In this document: piece by piece, positions 33,585 through 44,890 of the stretch
Position numbering within the stretch: the first letter of the stretch is position 1
Layout of the letters: each line of letters begins with the position of its first letter
NCBI GenBank assembly: GCA_030762935.1
Contig: CM060897.1
Coordinates: forward strand, 107,970,176 to 108,034,175
DNA: 64,000 nt
Direction of reading: 5' to 3'
DNA from: Hymenopus coronatus
Taxonomy: Eukaryota; Arthropoda; Insecta; Mantodea; Hymenopodidae
The notes under the pieces: model-generated
Database searches by the model: none
Seen by the model: the letters and a program-made list of their open reading frames with translations, nothing else
Told to the model about the DNA's origin: nothing
Translations under genes and position numbers: made by a program

Positions 33585-34395
33585 TTTAGCAGGATAAAGA
33601 AGGTATTGTATGCCACCCAAAATTCGATTCTGAGATTTCGTCGGAAATACATGCATAAGGGTCTTCTGAATCCAAAAAAAAAAAAAACCATTTTTAGAAA
33701 AATATCTGTGTGTACAGCATAATTAAAACTCAAACGTCGGTTAAAAGCCAAATTTGGCATTTAGTTCAGCATCTCCGACAGAAAATTTTCAGGAAAATTC
33801 CCACCCCAATGAACCCAACATTTTTCGAAATTTTATTTTCTTAAAACTGGCTCTAACGATTTTGATTAAATACAATATGCTTAATACATTTTTATGACAA
33901 AACTAAAATCTTGAGTTTTCTGGGAATAACCTTTGAAGACCCTTAATTCTGGATGACTTTTGTATAGCTTTTGTGTAACTGGTAAACTGCAGGAGATAGA
34001 CAAAAACCTACTATACAAAACATGTAAATCCCCTTAAAACACACAATTTATGTTCATACAATTTTGTTGTAGAGTTAACCGTTACTGAGATATTCCGTAT
34101 TATTGTTTTCAGTTTTAAACTACTTGAACTTTTCTCAAACGGGAAGATATCTTTCTTTTCGTCTCCCTTTTGTTTACTTCTAGCAAGCAAAGAGAACCGC
34201 ATTGAATTATTTCATATAGCGACCGGCTTTTAAAAGATTTGACTATCACTTTAACGCAGTGCATTTCGTTATTTCCTTTCTGCTTACAAAAGCAAGTAAT
34301 AAAATCAATTCGGATAATGTATATCTTATTAACATGAGTAAACAAAAGAATAATTGCGGAACAGCCAGAGAAAGTCATATGAATGAAACACATAA
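33585..34395 (+). repeat. R1 copy
   Basis: The start palindrome is lost (GGATAAAGAAGGTATTGTA). Poly-A at 33673-33687, no GT expansion, core and far end GAGAAAGTCATATGAATGAA present. Confidence 0.8.
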
Positions 34396-34529
34396 CATGT
34401 TTTATATGTGCAAAGTAATTGCTGATTTAGATTATCACTGGCTTATATAGCAATCTTGCTGATCGGCCAAAAAGTTTTAAAAACTTCATGTGTACTATTA
34501 ACACTATCTGATCTGCAAACAGGATATTG

Positions 34530-35315
34530 TTACAAAAAATATTCTTTTATCTACAGCAGCTAATCGAGATAAATATTGCCAGAATTGGTCTTATTACTTG
34601 CTTTTGTTGTAAGTAGAAGGGAAATCAAATCTCTAAGAAACTGTCGCAATGCTATTAACCTTGAAATTCTGTTCTATTTCCATGTCAAGGAGTAAAATAA
34701 AAGATATATGAAATGAATAAGGACTACTCGCATGAGAAAAAAGTTTAAGTATTTTAAAATTGAAACCACTGACATCGTAACTCTATTATAAACGTTTTAA
34801 AAAAACATAAAAAATGTGTGTTATAACAATGTATACCTTTTTTGTGTGGAAAATGTTTATCTGTCTCTTACGATTTACCAGTTATACAAAACTCCTCCAG
34901 AGAGCTTCAGAGGCAATTCCCAAAAATTTCAAGATATACATTTTATTTGATGTGTAATTATCTTTAGTACATATAGGATATTTTAATAAAAATCATTAGA
35001 GCCGTTTTTGAGGAAATCTAAATTTTCGAAATGTTGTCCCTGTAAAGAGTAGTTTGGTGTGGGGAATTTTCCTGAAAGGCTTCCTGCCACATCCTTAGAA
35101 GATATTGAACTAGGTATGTATTACGTTTGGTAACAAACCGACTTTTTGTTTTAATTTATTGTGTCTGTACACATGGACACACAAACGGACCTTTTTCTGA
35201 TTTTTTTATGCAGGTGAGCCTAAAACGTATATTTCAGGTGAGTCCTCAGTATCGAATTTTTGGTGGAATGCAACACCGTCCCTATCTATGTACTAGTATC
35301 AGTAGTAGTATAACT
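34530..35315 (-). repeat. R1 copy
   Basis: Reverse orientation, from ATTCTTTTATCTACAGCAGC to AGTATCGAATTTTTGGTGGA. The hairpin end is degraded (CTATCTATGTACTAGTATCA). Confidence 0.8.
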
Positions 35316-35344
35316 GGGAATTGTAAGAGAGCTTGAAGTCCTCG

Positions 35345-35625
35345 CACTTTGACCTAAGGATCCTTTGTGCAATCCTTTACCCTGTCAAAGGAATTCGAGC
35401 TCCTTGGATCTGTCAGCTCCAGGACTCATTTTCTAGAGATGAGCTCTTTTAATCTATCAAATTTTGAAACTCCAAAGAGACGATATCTTCCTTTCCCTCG
35501 GGCCTTACAATCCATTAGCAAATGACTGTCGATTTCTTCTCGCTGCTCACAGAGCCTGCAACCGGTATCTCTGTGGTTGATACCCACAATACGCAGGTGC
35601 TTTTTGAAGAATCCACCTATGTGCT
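35345..35625 (-). pseudogene. LINE C-terminal zinc-knuckle remnant
   Basis: The minus-strand frame reads GGFFKKHLRIVGINHRDTG, then CRLCEQREEIDSHLLMDC and KARGKGRYRLFGVSKFDRLK, and stops. The C-x2-C...H-x4-C knuckle followed by a basic R-LG stretch is typical of the C-terminus of non-LTR retrotransposon RT/RNase-H polyproteins. It is about 65 residues, cut on both sides by R1 pieces. The clade is not determined. Confidence 0.65.
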
Positions 35626-35649
35626 AAGAAGAGAAAGTAATGTTTATAG

Positions 35650-35888
35650 TAATGACGTACTATGTATACAGTGCACAGAGAAGGTATTGCATTCCACTCA
35701 AAAATTCATTACCAAGATTTCACCGGAAATGCACGTTTTAGGGTCACCTGTATCAAAACTTTTTTTTTTTTTTTTTACATTCTCTACCCGTACTATGTAC
35801 ATAGTTTATTCAGAAGGATTGTATTCCACCGAAAAATTCGATACCGAGATTTCACCGGAAATATACGTTTTAGGGTCCTCTGTATCAT
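35650..35888 (+). repeat. Two successive R1 hairpin-end fragments
   Basis: Both carry palindrome, TTCGATACC-like/ACCGGAAAT block and TTTTAGGGTC...TGTATCA, starting at about 35655 and 35777. They differ by a poly-T run between them. Confidence 0.8.
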
Positions 35889-36282
35889 AAAAAAAAATCT
35901 GATGTGTTCCATTCACACGACTTTCTCTACTCTGAGACAGTTAATTAGCCTCGTCGTAATAATGACAATCATTCTATTAATTATCTAGATGTATATAAGT
36001 AAAGAAAGTTAACATTTATTAATTTGTATACATAGGAACCAAGAAGTCAGTTGTTGACTTGAAAGCTACATAGAATCCTGACGCCAGACTGCAGAGAAGG
36101 GTGAGAAGTTGCTTCTTTTGTGTAAGTCATGTACGAATTTCTTATACAGGGGCAGTCCAGTTTAAAACCCACGAGGGGACTTCTGCTTTATATTCGTAGT
36201 ATCACGTGGTTATTATGACGTATTCTGGGAGATTCGCAAAGGTTTTTGGGTCACGATGGTGTCATTTTGGCGGACTTTCTAA

Positions 36283-36326
36283 CCAATCAGGAAGAAGCCA
36301 CCATGACACCGTTTTTAGTATAAAAG
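36283..36326 (+). promoter_or_regulatory. CCAAT and TATA box of the putative LTR
   Basis: CCAAT at 36283-36287 and TATAAAAG at 36319-36326, about 32 bp apart, with transcription expected to start just before the 34-bp repeat array. Confidence 0.5.
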
Positions 36327-36359
36327 AAGTAGGGTTCGACACATCGTGGTCGTTGTGCT

Positions 36360-36665
36360 AAGAATCTGCCCGTGAGAGGCAACGTCGTTTGTCAAGAATC
36401 TGCCCGTGAGAGGTAACGTCGTTTGTCAAGAATCTGCCCGTGAGAGGCAACGTCGTTTGTCAAGAATCTGCCCGTGAGAGGTAACGTCGTTTGTCAAGAA
36501 TCTGCCCGCGAGAGGCAACGTCGTTTGTCAAGAATCTGCCCGTGAGAGGTAACGTCGTTTGTCAAGAATCTGCCCGCGAGAGGCAACGTCGTTTGTCAAG
36601 AATCTGCCCGTGAGAGGTAACGTCGTTTTGCCAAGAATCTGTCCACGAGATGCGGTAGGTCGTTG
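36360..36665 (+). repeat. 34-bp tandem array in the putative LTR
   Basis: Eight units beginning AAGAATCTGCCCGTGAGAGG, at 36360 and every 34 bp, plus a degenerate ninth at about 36633. Units alternate GAGAGGC / GAGAGGT, giving a 68-bp higher-order period. There are no spacers, so it is not a CRISPR array. The minus-strand 60-codon frame through it is an artefact. Confidence 0.95.
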
Positions 36666-36935
36666 TTCTGTAAAAAAAAAAAAAACTGTTCGCGAAGTAA
36701 TGACGTGCAACTGTAAACTCTGTCCGCGAAAGTAAGATTATTATAAGAAGAAACTGTTAATGAATTAAAGTAACGTCGCTCACCTATTTAATAGTCGGCT
36801 CGTGATTACTGGAGTGAATTGTGCCATGTACTTAACGTAGAAACAGTGTAATTGAGAGTACGTGTGAGTGGGTGGTAAGAGTACCAGTCAGCAGAATAAC
36901 AGTGTACAGCAAGGTGCTTGTTTTGGAATCTCCTT

Positions 36936-36946
36936 ATAGAATAAAT
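36936..36946 (+). terminator. Candidate polyadenylation signal of the putative LTR
   Basis: AATAAA in ATAGAATAAATAACAG, about 620 bp after the TATA box. Confidence 0.35.
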
Positions 36947-38099
36947 AACAGTAAAAGTTCACAAGTGTTTTCTTCACAATTAAAAAATCTCTCCTAAAAC
37001 TCCTCCCATTTGCCAAATCCACGCCAGAGAGAGTCAATGATCGTGAAAGACTGAGCAACGCCGTGGCAACCCATCCAAGAAGAGCTTCAGTACCAGGTAC
37101 GTGAGTGTAGTGGAGTTGATCTGAAGTGCACTTAGGTACGCCGCACATAAGCACCCACGTTGAGGCTTAAAACTTAACAACGTAAAATTCCTATTACATA
37201 TGACTGTCCGATGTGCGGTGTAAACTACAAACCACCACCATATAAAGTCTCGTTCCATATAACCTCCTAACGTGGGGGACTAACAAATAAAAATCCCGTT
37301 ACAACTCTGCGACAAATTATTATTAAAAAGCCTATGCGTCTATTTACTTTATGCTAATCTAGAAAAAAATAGCAGAAATGGACGTATTACTTGCTTCCTT
37401 CTAAGTAGAAGCGAAATAAGGGAGTATCATAGGTTAAAGTGGTTGCTATGTGACTAAAGTTCTTTTGTATGGACAGGAGTTGACAAATTTCTGTATGAGA
37501 AAAGTATAAGTTTTTTAAAGCTGAAACCAAAAACAAGGAATATCTCAAAATCGATCAACTCCACGAAAAATATATATGTGTGTTTTAACAAGCTCTACAT
37601 TTTTTGTGTGATAAGTTTTTGTCCTTCTCTTACGTTTAGCAGTTATGCAATATTCCGTAAAATTCATCCAAAATCTTCAGAGGCTAATCCCAGAAAATTC
37701 AAGGATATACTTTTTATTTGTCAGGTAAATATCCTTAATATACGATATTTTAATCAAAATTGTTAGAGCCATTTTTGACAAAATCAAAATTTTCGAGAAA
37801 GGGTAGTTGGGGGTGGGAGGATTTTCTTGAAAATCTTCGTGTCGCATCCTTGGAAGAATCCAAACTTGAATACCCAGTTTGGTATTCAACGGTCCTTTTG
37901 TTTTTGAGCTATGCTGTCCACAGGCACACACAGAAACACACACGGAAATTTTTTTTAAAAACGCTTTTTTTCTTTTTTTTTCTATTCAGGGGGCCCCAAA
38001 ACATGTATTTCCGGTGAAATCTCGGTATCGAATTTTTGGGTGGAATGCAATATCTTCTCTATACACTATTTACATAGTACGTGTAGAAAAAGTAAAAAC

Positions 38100-38827
38100 T
38101 ATATTCAGAAAAAGGTCCGTGTGTGTGAGGCGTTGTTTCCATGTGTCTGTGAACACGATAACTCAAAAACGAAAACTCGGTAAAATACCAACTTGGTATA
38201 TAAGTTTAGTACCTTCCAGGGATGCAACTCGAAGATTCTGAGAAAAATCCCCTCACCCCAAACTATCCTTTACATGGAAAAAAATTCGAAATATTTTGAT
38301 TTTCTCAAAAATGGCTCTAACGATTTTGATTAAAATACCGTATATTAAAAAATAAATGTATATCTTAAATTTTCTGGGAATAGCCTCTAAAGATCTCTTT
38401 ATTCTGAATGAATTTTGCGTAACAGGTAAACCGTAAGACAAAAACTTATCTCACAAAAAAATGTAGATCATATTTTAAAACACATGATTTACATCATATA
38501 CATTTTTTTCGTGGAATTTACCATGTGGTATTCCTTTTTATTTGTTTCAGATTTAAAATACTTAAACTTTTCTCACACGGAAAGTTGTAAACTCCTGGCC
38601 CTGCTTAGAAACGGATTTCAACCATATGGTGACCAGCTTTTAAAAGATATCATTTTAGCCTAGTGTATTCCCTTATTTTTCCTTCTACTTACAAAAAAGC
38701 AAGTAATGTCAATTTCTGCTAATGTTTATCTCGATTATTATAAAGTAGATGAAAGAATATGCTTTTTAACAATAATTTGTTACAGCGATGTAGAGAAAGT
38801 CATGTAAATGGAAAACATCAGATATTT
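38100..38827 (+). repeat. R1 copy, hairpin block missing
   Basis: Starts at TTCAGAAAAAGGTCCGTGTG, joined back-to-back to the preceding minus copy. Runs to TCATGTAAATGGAAAACATC. Confidence 0.85.
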
Positions 38828-38943
38828 GTAAGGAGTTTTCAGACATTTTACTGTGACTGCATTGCTGTTTAATTAATATTTATATCAATTCCATTCAATT
38901 TGGATGAATAGTTCGAGAGCTATAAATTATTGTATTCGTTATA

Positions 38944-40249
38944 CTAGGGATGAAAAGAAACTAAAGTTACAAAGCCTGCAGTGAAACGTGTATATTTTAT
39001 TTCCTACAGCCATCTGATAGTACATATATAAGGTTATTTTTCCACATAGTCTTCATATCGGTTGAGACACTTGTCGCTTCTGGGATGAGTTTGAATATTC
39101 CCTCTTGGAAAAAAACTAGTCCTTGCGCTTTCGGCTACGTTGTCACGAAGTGTTGCACCTCCTCAATTGAAGCGAATTGTCGACCTCCTAGGTGTTCCTT
39201 GAAGTGAGGAAAAAGGTGAAAGTAGCTTGGAGCGAGATCCGGATTGTAGGCAGCGTGGTCGATGATATCCCGGCGAAACTGCTTCATCAGCGTGATAGTC
39301 TTTTGAGCTGTATGAGGTCGCGCGTTGGCGTGAAGCAAGATGACACCTTTGGTGAGGAGTCCTAACAATTTTCTCCTGATTGCTGGGTGCTATCGTGCCA
39401 TGGTCTTGCAGTATCAATTACCGGTCACTGTATATTCTCTTTCCAAAAACTCCAGGAGTATGACCCTCGTGTGTCCCAAAACGTGGTCATCACCTTCCTG
39501 GCAGATGGCGCCACCTAAAGCTTTTTGTCTTTAGAGAAGAGGGATGTTTCCACTCCCTTACGACCGCTTACTGCTGGGGATATAGTGGTGGATCCATGCT
39601 TCGTCATCCGTGACAATGCAGTGAATAAAACTGTTCCCTTCCGTGGAGAACCGTTGCAAAAGTGCAGGTTTGCCTCCGTGCGCTCCTCGTGTTGGTTGGA
39701 CAGATTTCGTGGAACCCATCGGGAACAACTTTCCGATACTGCAGAATATCGTGAACAATGTGACGAATGCTTCCAAAAGACATTCCCAGTTCTACCGCCA
39801 TATGCTGTAACGTGATCCTTCTGTTGTCCTGAATTAGCTGCTCCACCTGAGCTGTATTCAAATCTGTGGATACCATGCTGGGTCTGCCACTGCGATCCTC
39901 GTTGGTGATGTTTTCTCTACCGGCCGCAAACTTTCGACACCATTCTGCGACATACTGGCGAGACATTACAGTCTCTCCATAAACCTCCACCAGCTGTCAG
40001 TGAACTCAGCTGCGATTACGTTTCGCACACAGAAATCGATTAACTGAGCGGATTGCATTGCGAGACCAATTTTCCAAACGAGTCGCTATGCGTTTACCTT
40101 GCAGTAGAACTGTGTAAGTGGCAGTTGGCTGAAACTTCCCACGGCTGCCTACCGCATATATTAGAGTTCCCACTCAGTAATGAGTTTGCTGAGTAAGATG
40201 AAACACCAAGAATATGGGCCTTGCAACCTTAGTTTCTTATTATCCCTCG
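38944..40249 (-). mobile_element. Mariner element, family MarB, with both TIRs
   Basis: The left TIR (CTAGGGATGAAAAGAAACTA...) and right TIR (inverted CGAGGGATAATAAGAAACTA...) match over 33 bp with about 6 differences. They are flanked by TA at 38942-38943 and 40250-40251. At 1306 bp it has the usual mariner size. Its coding differs clearly from MarA. Confidence 0.9.
39060..40080 (-). pseudogene. MarB mariner transposase, degraded, catalytic Asp lost
   Basis: The minus-strand pieces in order are: AIRSV-RFLCAKRN; VEVYGETVMSRQYVAEWCRK; NEDRSGRPSMVSTDL; QDNRRITLQHMAVELGMSF; IVTDDEAWIHHY (first catalytic Asp, TDDEAW); GVILLHANARPHTAQ; AAYNPDLAPSYFHLFPHFKE; and HLGGRQFASIEEVQ. In active relatives the second and third catalytic residues lie in H-D-N-A-R-P-H and A-P-S-D-F/Y-H-L-F. 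Here these read HANARPH and APSYFHLF, so both Asps are replaced (Ala, Tyr). Frame changes near 39560 and 39370 also inactivate it. Confidence 0.88.
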
Positions 40250-40251
40250 TA

Positions 40252-41395
40252 TGATGTAAGTATGTCACATTCTAAGTGTCCCACACATTATATAAATGTG
40301 TTACAAGTTTTTCAAAACCACAAGAAAAATATATTTTAAACATAAGTGACTTATAAAACTGTTTAAACGCCTATAAACATTTTAATCCTTGAATTTATTT
40401 TAACTACTATCATTGGTGTTAGCATGTAGAATTTACGGTAGATACTGTAGCACATTCTGGAAAATGTAAATGGAATTTAAATAAACACTGAGCCGCATGT
40501 AACATTTTTGAAACTGCGAAAATGTAATTTAGAGAAAAACGTTCTTTTATAAAATGATGTGCTAGAACAGGTTTATTGTACGATCAGTAAATGGCTGTAG
40601 AACCCAAAGCAATGGGAAACAGGTAAGTGTTGACTCTTTATTAATTTTAGCAGGACCAAACAACCATTTATCCCAAAAAGCAGAAACAAAAAACAACCTA
40701 TTTTGTTAAAAAATTCCCTTCAAGCATCCAATAGAAAATGTTACGTAAGTGATCTTTACAGTCTAGTTTTGCCTATATCTGGAAACGAAATAGTCTTTGA
40801 ATTACTCGCATTATATCACCGCATTTTTATTGCGGCTCGCTCAAGAGAGAAAGGTGATAGGATTTTTGCAGATCCTAGAATGGAGAAAATAGTTTTTTTT
40901 ACGGCACTTCATCCCACAACTACAAAGTACCCATTTTCTCCAATATCTCAATCATGCATCACCAGTCATCTCTTCAGCTCCTAGCACTATCCTATATAGA
41001 TGAAAAAATGTATATACAAATATAAACTTTCGACACATTACCTCGGTACCATTAGGTAGAAGTGATGTGATATCGTCGAATAAAACAAAAACAAAACAAG
41101 AATAAAAGAAAATATTGTTGGAGAAAGATCCCGCGTGTGTGTATGTGTGGGTGTCAGTGCTGGGAGCAGCAAAAATCAAAAACCAATATCCGATGACTAC
41201 CAAATTTCATACCTAAGTGATACCTAAGCTTCATAAAGAGATTATAAAAATTAAACGATACTTAGCAAAGTGTAATAAAATCAGGTAGAGCATCGTGAAA
41301 AAAATTAAACGACTATTGTGTGACATAAACAGGCAGGAAATAGAATAGGAATATGGACAAAGATCATAATTGGATCTACTAAATGAAATATAAAC
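40252..41395. other. Anonymous A/T-rich DNA
   Basis: No recognised gene. The 93-codon frame at 40703-40984 shows no known domain. A short GT tract with AGCAGCAAAAATCAAAAACC at 41130-41180 faintly resembles R1. Confidence 0.3.
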
Positions 41396-41399
41396 TGAG

Positions 41400-41740
41400 A
41401 GGGCTAAGGAAACATATTTTAGAATCTGGTATGAAACAGTACGGGAATAAATTTGCTAAAATTGGGATGGTGGAAAGCTCTTAAGATGGTTGGCAATGCT
41501 GGTAGAGAATTTGCCCATTATGCGGGAAACGGGAACACTGAATGCTTATTTTGGCATATTGTGTGTAGACGGAGTATATTAGAGAAAATTATTGTTTCAC
41601 GTATTTTTGACATCTAACTGTCAGAGGTCAGCACGCTGAGACTCAATTCTAAACAGGCAATACTGGCCAAACTCGGACAACGTTTTAGTGGAAGTAAGTG
41701 TTCTAAGAGATGCGGTATTTGTGTTAATCAGTACTGATTA
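41400..41740 (+). pseudogene. Possible LINE C-terminal fragment
   Basis: One frame reads ICPLCGKREH at 41507-41536, and a shifted frame gives NTECLFWHIVC. Together they suggest a C-x2-C...H/C knuckle like that of LINE polyproteins. Evidence is a single short motif with a required frame shift, so this is weak. Confidence 0.28.
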
Positions 41741-41744
41741 TAAT

Positions 41745-42236
41745 CTACCTCTGAGCCAGGCTGGAGGGAGCGTGATAGCCGTTACGTTACAGGGTGAATA
41801 TTATAGAATAAGTATTTACACTTGTTGCCATTACATTCATTCCTGACGACAGCTTGCTGAGATTTCTTACATACTGCAGGCATACCCATGTGAATGAGTA
41901 ACTCACTGCTTTTATTGCACAAGCAACTTGGAACTGCCTGGTAAAAATATTGTTTAGACATATGTGGTATTTGAGCGTTTGTACACATGTGACTGTATAT
42001 ATGTAGGTGTGATGGCTTGTGTATGTGTAATGGAGATATTTTGTTGTTGTAAGCGCATATACAACTGCGTTGTGTGTAATGCAGTTGTATGTACTAACAG
42101 TGTTGTGAGTATGAAATAGGGGTAGTTAATATTAGCAAGTCAAATATTTTTCCAAAGAACGTGCACGTTTTCTGACCCATTCGATTTTGCAATATAATAT
42201 TAAGCATATAATAAACAATATTACTATAACTAGAAA
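41745..42236. other. Anonymous DNA
   Basis: No recognised feature. Confidence 0.3.
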
Positions 42237-42238
42237 TA

Positions 42239-42700
42239 CAAGAGCAACTGTTTATATTTTGGGCTGACAACAGTGATTGCTGTAGGTGTCATGTGATTTT
42301 TCCACCGGAAAGTTTGGCATTGCTGACCTTAACCTACTTCAGATATTTTGTCAGTAGACATTTATTTGTGTTGTTTACAGTGACTTTAAAATTGTGTCTC
42401 AGTGAAAATATGGAATTAACTCATGGAAATATTTGTGCGATGATTTATTTTCGACATGAATTATCAAGTCAAGGGTGCATAGGTCAACTTAATACTACAT
42501 TTGGCGACGAAACTCCTATTCTGCCACTGTGAAACGCTGATATGACGAGTTTAATCGTGGCCGCCTTTCGCTCACCGACAAAATTCCTGAAGGTCGTCCA
42601 AAATCAGATGTGCCAAAAAAGATTGAAGCTGTGCAACAACTATTATTGTCAGATCGTCATGCCACAAATCGTGTGATAGAGGCAACCATAGGCATTAAAT
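42239..42700 (+). mobile_element. Mariner MarA, 5' fragment
   Basis: GAGCAACTGTTTATATTTTG after a TA, then CACCGGAAAGTTTGGCATTG and CAGATATTTTGTCA, match the 5' end of the MarA copies, here on the + strand. Homology ends near 42700. A short unrelated piece and then R1 replace the rest. Confidence 0.8.
42409..42700 (+). pseudogene. MarA mariner transposase, N-terminal fragment
   Basis: MELTHGNICAMIYFRHELSS, then CIGQLNTTFGDETPI. A frame change follows, then YDEFNRGRLSLTDKIPEGRP, KSDVPKKIEAVQQLL and VIEATIGIKFHQ. This is the paired helix-turn-helix DNA-binding region only, with no catalytic domain. It is the best-preserved start codon and N-terminus of the family in the window. Confidence 0.85.
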
Positions 42701-42837
42701 TCCACCAGCGACACTTTCTGCAGAACTCTCCCATCAGTCACATACAGCCTAAACTGTGGCGGATTTGTTCGTCGATGGGGTTGAGAAGAGCTGCACCATT
42801 CACCATACTCCCGGACTAAAACACTTGTGACTGACAT

Positions 42838-43213
42838 TTTTACTTTCTCTTACACAATGAATGGCGAAGTCTTCTGAGGCTATTCCCAAAAAAATTCAAG
42901 ATGTACATTTCGGTTGTCACAAAAATATCTTACGCATATGATATTCAATCAAAATCGTTAGAGCCATTAGCATATGTTTCATGTGAAGTGTAGTTGGATG
43001 TGGGTTTTTTTTTTTGAAAATCTTTATATCGCATCCTTGGAAAATACTGAACTTAAACATTAAGTTTGTCATTTAACGGATTTTTCTTTTTTGAGCTATG
43101 CTGCACCCACACATACACACACTCACACACACTCGGTATCGAAGTTTTGGATGGAATGCATCTTCTTTATCTACTACGTACATTGTACATACGTGTTACA
43201 GAAAGTAAAAACT
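42838..43213 (-). repeat. R1 copy, hairpin half
   Basis: From GAGGCTATTCCCAAAAAAAT to GTACATACGTGTTACAGAAA. A hairpin-type ATTTTTACTTTCTCTTACAC at 42838 lies directly in front, so two hairpin ends face each other. The ACCGGAAAT block is deleted. Confidence 0.8.
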
Positions 43214-43399
43214 GAGAACATTGCATCTAATATGTGCAAAATATAATAAGAAAATACATTAACAATTGGGTAGTGATTGTAAATACATATTATTAACAAC
43301 TGTATTATTCTAGACATATAAACTTAACAATCTATTCAATTGATTACAATAATAATAATAAAAAAAAAAGGGTTAAATTGAGTGAAGCTAATAATTAAG

Positions 43400-43745
43400 T
43401 TGTGAAATCAATATCTTCGGAATCGCGCGGAAGAAGTTTTGAGGCAATTTTCTTTTTAAACATCTCTTCGAGAAGTTCTAAGTCCAAGCGATATGTTTCA
43501 ATGCCTGATATTCCAGCTAATCTTAAGAAGAATTACTTAGAGAGCAATTTGAAGTATTGTTGTATGTTGAGAATTCCAAATTTCTGATGGAGCTGATCTT
43601 ATGAACCATGGAGCCTTGGTGATAGTGCGGAGAAATTTGCTTTGTATATCCTGAAGTCGGTGAATGCGAGTTTTGCCGACAGTGTTCCATATGAGATTAT
43701 AAGGTCGTATGAGATTATAAAGTCGTTTGAGAAAGTTGTACAACA
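43400..43745 (-). pseudogene. LINE reverse transcriptase C-terminal remnant (Jockey-like)
   Basis: The minus-strand frame reads NLIWNTVGKTRIHRLQDIQ, then SKFLRTITKAPWFIRSAP. This is the conserved segment after the RT domain of Jockey-type LINEs (W-----KT-I-RLQ--QNK-LR-I--APWF--N). Then, after a stop, LRLAGISGIETYRLDLELL. The catalytic YxDD is not present. A small 18-bp tandem duplication (ATGAGATTATAA(G/A)GTCGT type) lies at 43689-43727. The assignment rests on the APWF segment. Confidence 0.65.
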
Positions 43746-43889
43746 AAATTGAGCATCCCGTCCCAAGCGGTGATATCTTGTGTAGTAGAGAGTATAGTTT
43801 GTGATTCTGGAAGTAGCTATTGTTGAAATGTTATGAGTTATGTGATTTATTATGTTCACAGACACACACACACACACGAAAGGACGGGC

Positions 43890-44760
43890 GTTTATATCTT
43901 ATCTACAAGAATTATGTACATAGTATATAGAAAAGTATTGCATCCCACGCAAAAATTCGATATTAAGATTTCTCGGAAATGTATGTTTTAAGGTCACCAG
44001 AATCCAAAAAGAAAACAAAAACATTTTTAGAAAAAGGTCCATGTGTGTCCGCGTGTCTGTGAACACGATAACTCAAAAACGAAAAGTTGGCAAAATACCA
44101 AACTTGATATTTAAGTTAAGTATCTCCCAAGGATGTGAATCGAAGATTATGAGGAAAATCGCCCGAGCTCAAACTACCTTTTTACATCGAAAATGTTTCG
44201 ATTTTCTCAAAAATGGCTCAAACTATTTTGATTAAAATACCGTATATTTAAGATATTTACATGAATAATAAATTATATACTTTGACTTTTCTGGGAATAG
44301 CGTCTGAAGAGCTCTTTATTATGGATGAAGTTTGCTCAATTTTGCATAACAGGTAAGCCGTTAAAGATAGATAAAAAAACTTACTTGCTCAAAAAATGTA
44401 GATCTTGTTAATACACAATTTTTTTCATATGTATTTTTTTTCGTGGAGCTGACCATTTCTGAGAGATTCCTTGTTATTGGTTTCAGTTTTCACAACACTT
44501 TTTTCATACGGGAATTTGTCAACCCCTGGCAATGTAATGAAACGGATTCCAACAGCATGGCAACCAGCTTTTAAACGATTTGAGTATGGCTTTAGCCCAC
44601 TGTATTCCCTAATTCCCTTCTGATTACAAGTAAGCAAATAATAAGACCATTTCTGATAACGTTTATCTCGATTAATATGAAGTAGAAAGAGGAATAAGCG
44701 TTTTAGCAATAGTTTGTTGCAGGGATGTAGAGAAAGTCACGTGAAGGAACACATCAGATT
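43890..44760 (+). repeat. R1 copy
   Basis: Starts at TATCTACAAGAATTATGTAC (decayed hairpin) and runs to GTAGAGAAAGTCACGTGAAG, ending ACATCAGATTGTTC. The GT tract is short. Confidence 0.85.
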
Positions 44761-44774
44761 GTTCTAAAATGTTT

Positions 44775-44890
44775 TATTTCAAAGGACATTGATATTGATA
44801 TTTACATTGATATCTTGGTATCTAATTTTTGTTTGGAAAGTAATACGGTCTGCACCTATGTAAAAACTATGTACGAAACTGAAAGCAACA
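44775..44890 (-). repeat. Probable R1 fragment (hairpin end)
   Basis: ATATCTTGGTATCTAATTTT followed by ACTATGTACGAAACTGAAAG loosely follows the hairpin block. Confidence 0.45.

Larger units (their letters stand above)
35933..37303 (+). mobile_element. Putative solo LTR (retrotransposon)
   Basis: The insert starts TGAGACAG and ends CCGTTACA (TG...CA), flanked by ACTC on both sides (35929-35932 and 37304-37307), a 4-bp target duplication. Internal signals fit an LTR on the + strand: CCAAT at 36283, TATAAAAG at 36319, and AATAAA at about 36941. There is no gag/pol coding, so it would be a solo LTR. The length (1371 bp) is large but within the range of long LTRs. The retrotransposon class is undetermined. 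Confidence 0.6.
35890..38099 (-). repeat. R1 copy split by a putative solo LTR
   Basis: The R1 terminus CTGATGTGTTCCATTCACAC (35899) runs to CTTTCTCTACTC at 35932. It resumes at 37304 with ACTCTGCGACAAATTATTAT and continues to the hairpin end ACATAGTACGTGTAGAAAAA at 38090. Removing the 1371-bp insert and one ACTC gives a near-normal R1. Confidence 0.85.

Noticed and set aside
36319..36326. Promoter of a host gene
   Set aside because: The surrounding 1371 bp has TG...CA ends and a short direct duplication and splits an R1, so an LTR promoter is the simpler explanation. No gene follows.
36360..36665. Regular 34-bp repeats as a CRISPR array
   Set aside because: Units are directly adjacent without spacers, in a eukaryotic repeat context with a TATA box in front and no cas genes.
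39525..39815. 96-codon + strand frame
   Set aside because: Antisense of the MarB transposase relic.
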